Assembly (NCBI GenBank): GCA_002421605.1
Contig: DISJ01000012.1
Location: forward strand, 1 to 64,000
Length of the DNA stretch: 64,000 bases
DNA from: Rhodobacteraceae bacterium UBA6213
Lineage (GTDB): Bacteria; Pseudomonadota; Alphaproteobacteria; Rhodobacterales; Rhodobacteraceae
Direction of reading: 5' to 3'
A program made the translations under genes and the position numbers. Below the pieces are notes generated by a model. It searched no databases. It saw only the letters and a list, made by a program, of their open reading frames with translations, and was not told the origin of the DNA. Below, one piece after another: positions 60,772 to 64,000 of this stretch. Within the stretch, counting starts at the first letter, position 1. Every line of letters starts with the position of its first letter.

Positions 60772-61728
60772 ATGAGCTTCCGCATCCAGCCCCCTGCACC
60801 CGCGCGCCCCAACCGCTGCCAGCTTTTTGGCCCCGGCTCGCGCACGGCATTGTTCGAAAAAATGGCGGCAAGTGCTGCAGACGTGATCAACCTTGATCTG
60901 GAAGATTCGGTGGCACCCGGCGACAAGGCCAGCGCGCGCGCCAACATCATTGCGGCAAGCCATGACGTGAACTGGGGCAGCAAGCATCTTTCGGTGCGCA
61001 TCAACGGGCTGGACACGCCGTGGTGGTATCGCGACGTGGTGGACCTGCTGGAACAAGGCGGCGAGCGGATCGACCAGATCATGATCCCCAAGGTTGGCTG
61101 CGCCGCCGATGTTTACGCCGTCGATGCGCTGGTCACCGCGGTCGAAGCCGCGATGGGGCGCAAGAAACGCATCAGCCTAGAGGTTATCATCGAATCGGCG
61201 GCGGGCATTGCGCATGTCGAAGAAATCGCAGCCGCCAGCCCCCGCTTGCAAGCGATGAGCTTGGGTGCTGCCGATTTTGCCGCCAGCATGGGCATGGCCA
61301 CCACCGGCATCGGCGGCACACAGGAACACTATTACATGCTTCACGAAGGCGCGAAATACTGGCCCGACCCGTGGCACTGGGCGCAAGCCGCCATCGTCGC
61401 GGCCTGCCGCACGCATGGGGTTTTGCCGGTTGATGGGCCGTTTGGTGATTTTTCCGATGACGAAGGCTTTCGCGCGCAGGCACGGCGTTCAGCCACGCTG
61501 GGCATGGTCGGCAAATGGGCGATCCATCCCAAGCAGGTGGCCCTAGCAAACGAAGTCTTTACCCCTTCTGCCGCCGCCGTGGCCGAAGCGCGCGAAATCC
61601 TCGCCGCTATGGAGGCAGCCAAGGCGAGGGGCGAAGGCGCAACCGTCTATAAGGGGCGTCTGGTTGATATCGCCTCGATCAAGCAGGCCGAAGGCATCGT
61701 GCGCCAAGCCGACCTGACAGCAATCTGA
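60772..61728 (+). CDS. mcl1: L-malyl-CoA/beta-methylmalyl-CoA lyase
   Basis: 318 aa CitE-like TIM barrel of the Mcl1 family known from Rhodobacter. It splits malyl-CoA or methylmalyl-CoA, releasing acetyl-CoA or propionyl-CoA and glyoxylate, in the ethylmalonyl-CoA pathway. Seen: RCQLFGPGSRTALFEKMAAS, INLDLEDSVAPGDKA, ISLEVIIESAAGIAH and MGMATTGIGG; the Asp/Glu positions that bind Mg2+ are in the second and third. AAAGG just before the ATG. A palindromic operator candidate is upstream and a terminator follows. Confidence 0.94.
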   Translation: MSFRIQPPAPARPNRCQLFGPGSRTALFEKMAASAADVINLDLEDSVAPGDKASARANIIAASHDVNWGSKHLSVRINGLDTPWWYRDVVDLLEQGGERIDQIMIPKVGCAADVYAVDALVTAVEAAMGRKKRISLEVIIESAAGIAHVEEIAAASPRLQAMSLGAADFAASMGMATTGIGGTQEHYYMLHEGAKYWPDPWHWAQAAIVAACRTHGVLPVDGPFGDFSDDEGFRAQARRSATLGMVGKWAIHPKQVALANEVFTPSAAAVAEAREILAAMEAAKARGEGATVYKGRLVDIASIKQAEGIVRQADLTAI

Positions 61729-61779
61729 GATCCCGGAGCGGCAGGGACTGGGGAGGACCTGCCAGCAAGAGGGAAACCG

Positions 61780-61805
61780 CGCCCCGCCCCGTAAGGGTCG
61801 GGGCG
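61780..61805 (+). terminator. Terminator between mcl1 and accA
   Basis: 7-bp outer stem CGCCCCG/CGGGGCG with an inner CCC/GGG pair, followed by TTGGCGTTTT. It separates mcl1 from the accA promoter region. Confidence 0.6.
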
Positions 61806-61901
61806 TTGGCGTTTTGACTGCCTGGCGATGCGGCAACTGGCGCAGGTTGCAATTGCGGCTGCGGCGTTTCATATAGTCGTGGTCCGCAAGCGGGGTGCAC
61901 G

Positions 61902-62858
61902 ATGACTTATCTCGAGTTCGAAAAGCCTTTGGCCGAAATCGAAGGCAAGGCCGAAGAGCTTCGGGCGATGGCGCGCAAGAGCGAAGGCATGGATGTCGAG
62001 AAAGAAGCGGTCGCGCTTGATAAGAAAGCCGCCGACCTGCTGCGCGATCTTTACAAAAACCTCGATCCTTGGCGCAAATGCATGGTCGCACGCCACCCCG
62101 ATCGCCCGCATTGCAAAGATTATATCGAAGCGCTGTTCACCGAATACACGCCTCTCGCGGGGGATCGCAACTTTGCCGATGACCACGCGGTGATGGGCGG
62201 GCTGGCGCGGTTCAACGATACGCCAGTGGTGGTGATCGGCCACGAAAAGGGCCACGATACCAAAACCCGGATCGAGCATAATTTCGGCATGGCGCGCCCC
62301 GAAGGTTACCGCAAGGCGATCCGCCTGATGGATCTGGCAGACCGATTCGCCCTACCTGTCATAACCCTGATCGATACCCCCGGCGCCTACCCCGGCAAAG
62401 GCGCAGAAGAACGCGGCCAGTCCGAGGCGATTGCCCGCAGCACCATGAAATGCCTGGAAATCAAGGTGCCGCTTATTTCCGTGGTGATTGGCGAAGGTGG
62501 CTCTGGCGGGGCGGTGGCCTTTGCCACCGGCGACCGCGTGGCAATGCTGGAACATTCGATCTATTCGGTCATATCCCCCGAGGGCTGCGCCTCGATCCTG
62601 TGGAAAGACGCCGAAAAGATGCGCGAAGCCGCCGAGTCGCTGCGCCTGACCGCGCAAGACCTGCTGAAGCTTGGGGTGATCGACCGGATCGTGGCCGAAC
62701 CGTTGGGCGGCGCGCAGCGCGACCCGGGCGCGGCGATCGCTGCAGTGGGCAGCGAAATTGCACTGTTGCTGGACGATCTGAGCAGCAAAAAAGCCGATCT
62801 GATCAGCGCGCGGCGCCGCAAATATCTTTCGATGGGTGCAAAGGGGCTTGCTGCGTGA
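61902..62858 (+). CDS. accA: Acetyl-CoA carboxylase carboxyltransferase subunit alpha
   Basis: 318 aa. LEFEKPLAEIEGKAEELRAM opens a coiled-coil-like start; the crotonase-fold core is complete (MDLADRFALPVITLIDTPGA, GEGGSGGAVAFATGDRVAML and SPEGCASILWKDAEKM). It joins AccD in transferring carboxyl from biotin to acetyl-CoA for malonyl-CoA in fatty-acid synthesis. Overlaps the SMR transporter gene as GTGA. Confidence 0.97.
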   Translation: MTYLEFEKPLAEIEGKAEELRAMARKSEGMDVEKEAVALDKKAADLLRDLYKNLDPWRKCMVARHPDRPHCKDYIEALFTEYTPLAGDRNFADDHAVMGGLARFNDTPVVVIGHEKGHDTKTRIEHNFGMARPEGYRKAIRLMDLADRFALPVITLIDTPGAYPGKGAEERGQSEAIARSTMKCLEIKVPLISVVIGEGGSGGAVAFATGDRVAMLEHSIYSVISPEGCASILWKDAEKMREAAESLRLTAQDLLKLGVIDRIVAEPLGGAQRDPGAAIAAVGSEIALLLDDLSSKKADLISARRRKYLSMGAKGLAA

Positions 62859-63169
62859 ACGCGTGGTTGGTGCTGACGCTGGCGGGGCTTTGCGAAATCG
62901 GCTGGGCGCTGGGGCTGAAATATTCGGACAACTTCACCCGTCTCTGGCCGTCTGTCTGGACGCTGCTCGTTGCTGCTATCTCATTCGTTCTGTTGGCTAA
63001 TGCGATGAAGTCGCTTCCGGTGGGCACCGCCTACGCGGTCTGGACCGGCATTGGCGCGCTTGGCACCGCGATTGCCGCAGTGTTCCTGTTTGATGAACCG
63101 ATCACCGCCCTTCGGGTGGCCGGTATTCTGCTGATCGTTTCGGGCATCGCGGCGCTGAAACTTGCCTGA
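62855..63169 (+). CDS. sugE: SMR-family exporter, SugE/Gdx (guanidinium) type
   Basis: 104 aa with four membrane helices; Glu14 in LAGLCEIGWALGLKYS is the essential acidic residue. SLPVGTAYAVWTGIGALGTA (Tyr60, Trp63) and the C-terminal ILLIVSGIAALKLA fit SugE/Gdx more than EmrE. Gdx proteins export guanidinium with protons; QAC export is an alternative for related proteins. No guanidine riboswitch would be expected here, because the GTG start overlaps the accA stop. Confidence 0.9.
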   Translation: MNAWLVLTLAGLCEIGWALGLKYSDNFTRLWPSVWTLLVAAISFVLLANAMKSLPVGTAYAVWTGIGALGTAIAAVFLFDEPITALRVAGILLIVSGIAALKLA

Positions 63170-63172
63170 TGC

Positions 63173-63913
63173 CTAGCCGCGCGGCACAACGAACCCCGCC
63201 TCGGCCATCAACCGGATCGAATTGCCTTCGACCTCGGCCTCCAACCGCTTCATGAAATCGCCGATTTCCAACCCCGGCGGGATCGGCTCCAGAAACTCGA
63301 CAACCGCCAACCCTGGTTTGCGCAACATCGAGCGGCGCGGCCAGAATACGCCCACATTGGCCGCCACCGGCACGCAATTCTGCCCGAGCTCCTTATAAAG
63401 TACCCCGCTGCCGATTTTGTAGGGCTTCACTGCCCCTGCCGCGACCCGCGTGCCTTGCGAAAAGATAATCAGCGGCGCGCCTTCTTCACGTCCCGCCCGC
63501 ACCCCTTCAACCATCGCCTTGATTGCTAGCCCGCGCTTGCCGCGTTCGACCGGCACACAGCCGATCAGCTTGGCATACCAACCCACAAACGGCACAAAGC
63601 GCAGCTCTTTCTTCATGATGAACTTGAAGCTGGGCAGCGCGCTGACGATCATCAGAATATCGAGAAATGACTGGTGCTTGGCGGCAATCAGCACCTCGCC
63701 CGATGGCGGAGTGCCGCGCACTTCGCACCGCAAGCCAATCAGCAGGCGCGCCGTGACCATCACCCAGCGGCAGTAAAAGCGGATCACCTTGTAGGTCGCG
63801 CGCCGCCCGCCAAGCAGGGCATAAGGCAGGCCCAGCGTCGCCACCAGCGCCAAAGCCAGATACATCTGGCAGACAAAAAAGACCGAACGGACAAATTGCC
63901 AAGCTTGCCTCAT
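63173..63913 (-). CDS. plsC: 1-acyl-sn-glycerol-3-phosphate acyltransferase
   Basis: 246 aa membrane-bound acyltransferase making phosphatidic acid. An N-terminal hydrophobic helix (VFFVCQMYLALALVATLGLP), HX4D motif KHQSFLD (His80, Asp85), block II KKELRFVPFVGWYAKLIGCV, and FSQGTR near residue 153 at the EGTR site, with Gln instead of Glu, are seen. The Gln variant is common enough in alphaproteobacteria not to imply loss. Convergent with sugE; its ATG overlaps the stop of the gene at the window edge (ATGA). Confidence 0.92.
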   Translation of the reverse strand: MRQAWQFVRSVFFVCQMYLALALVATLGLPYALLGGRRATYKVIRFYCRWVMVTARLLIGLRCEVRGTPPSGEVLIAAKHQSFLDILMIVSALPSFKFIMKKELRFVPFVGWYAKLIGCVPVERGKRGLAIKAMVEGVRAGREEGAPLIIFSQGTRVAAGAVKPYKIGSGVLYKELGQNCVPVAANVGVFWPRRSMLRKPGLAVVEFLEPIPPGLEIGDFMKRLEAEVEGNSIRLMAEAGFVVPRG

Positions 63914-64000
63914 CGTATTCCTCCCAACATCTTGAACGCCGCAGTGCGGGTTGCGCCCCAGGCCACCAGCGCGGCCAGCGGCGGTATCAACAGCGGTACC
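63910..64000 (-). CDS. 3' end of an unidentified gene upstream of plsC
   Basis: The last 29 residues of a protein, rich in Pro/Leu/Ala (VPLLIPPLAALVAWGATRTA, ending KMLGGIR), continue out of the window. The stop overlaps the plsC ATG, so the two are coupled. The segment looks like a membrane helix; nothing else can be said. Confidence 0.5.
   Translation of the reverse strand, partial: VPLLIPPLAALVAWGATRTAAFKMLGGIR

Noticed and set aside
1..64000. CRISPR arrays, rRNA genes, plasmid or phage replication origins
   Set aside because: Read for regularly spaced repeats, rRNA core sequences and iteron clusters; none seen.

Overview
The window is from the chromosome of an alphaproteobacterium, very probably the Rhodobacteraceae (Roseobacter/Rhodobacter group). 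The evidence is GC-rich coding DNA, an order-typical set of genes (purL-bolA-grxD, a fused indolepyruvate ferredoxin oxidoreductase, the TrcR/DUF1013 cell-cycle regulator, COQ9, mcl1 of the ethylmalonyl-CoA pathway, a DUF1523 operon and an ALDH16-type aldehyde dehydrogenase) and the tRNA-Gln sequence. All function calls come from reading motifs and family resemblance; no search was run.

Layout. 1-5.9 kb is accessory: the tail of a MerR-type regulator, a scar made of an IS21-type remnant joined to an IS3-type remnant, a TRAP transporter operon ending in an OsmC-like gene, and about 840 bp of gene debris beside tRNA-Gln. 6-16 kb is housekeeping: an HI0933-type flavoprotein, murI, the fused indolepyruvate oxidoreductase with a divergent LysR gene, a candidate small RNA, purL, a BolA-like gene and grxD. 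16-20.6 kb holds an ACR3 arsenite pump and an ALDH16/deoC pair for deoxyribose breakdown. 20.7-27.3 kb is a six-gene minus-strand operon centred on an uncharacterised AAA+ ATPase with a coiled-coil protein, two soluble unknowns and two membrane proteins. This is the best candidate in the window for an undescribed system.

27.4-41.7 kb is a catabolic block: an M20 deacylase, a peptide-type ABC transporter whose binding-protein gene is split from its permease/ATPase genes by an opposing L,D-transpeptidase gene, two aldehyde dehydrogenases, two SDR proteins (one without the catalytic Tyr/Lys), a P1-family peptidase and an alpha/beta hydrolase. 41.8-50.6 kb carries trcR, a secreted RNase T2, a STAS protein, a PIG3-type quinone reductase, coq9, rpsU, a divergent Lrp/ald pair, mscL, a GST and a GMC oxidoreductase.

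50.6-57.7 kb is a translation block on the minus strand (pheS, pheT, rplT, rpmI, then pyk). A low-GC DUF2513-like gene and paired palindromes lie between pheS and pheT. 57.8-64 kb contains an N-formylglutamate amidohydrolase, a D-amino-acid transaminase with a DgcA-type epimerase/racemase, mcl1 behind a near-perfect operator-like palindrome, accA, a SugE/Gdx-type SMR exporter and plsC.

Starts were moved inward from the longest open frames wherever a Shine-Dalgarno sequence and family length agreed. Several genes are joined by ATGA/GTGA overlaps, consistent with translational coupling.
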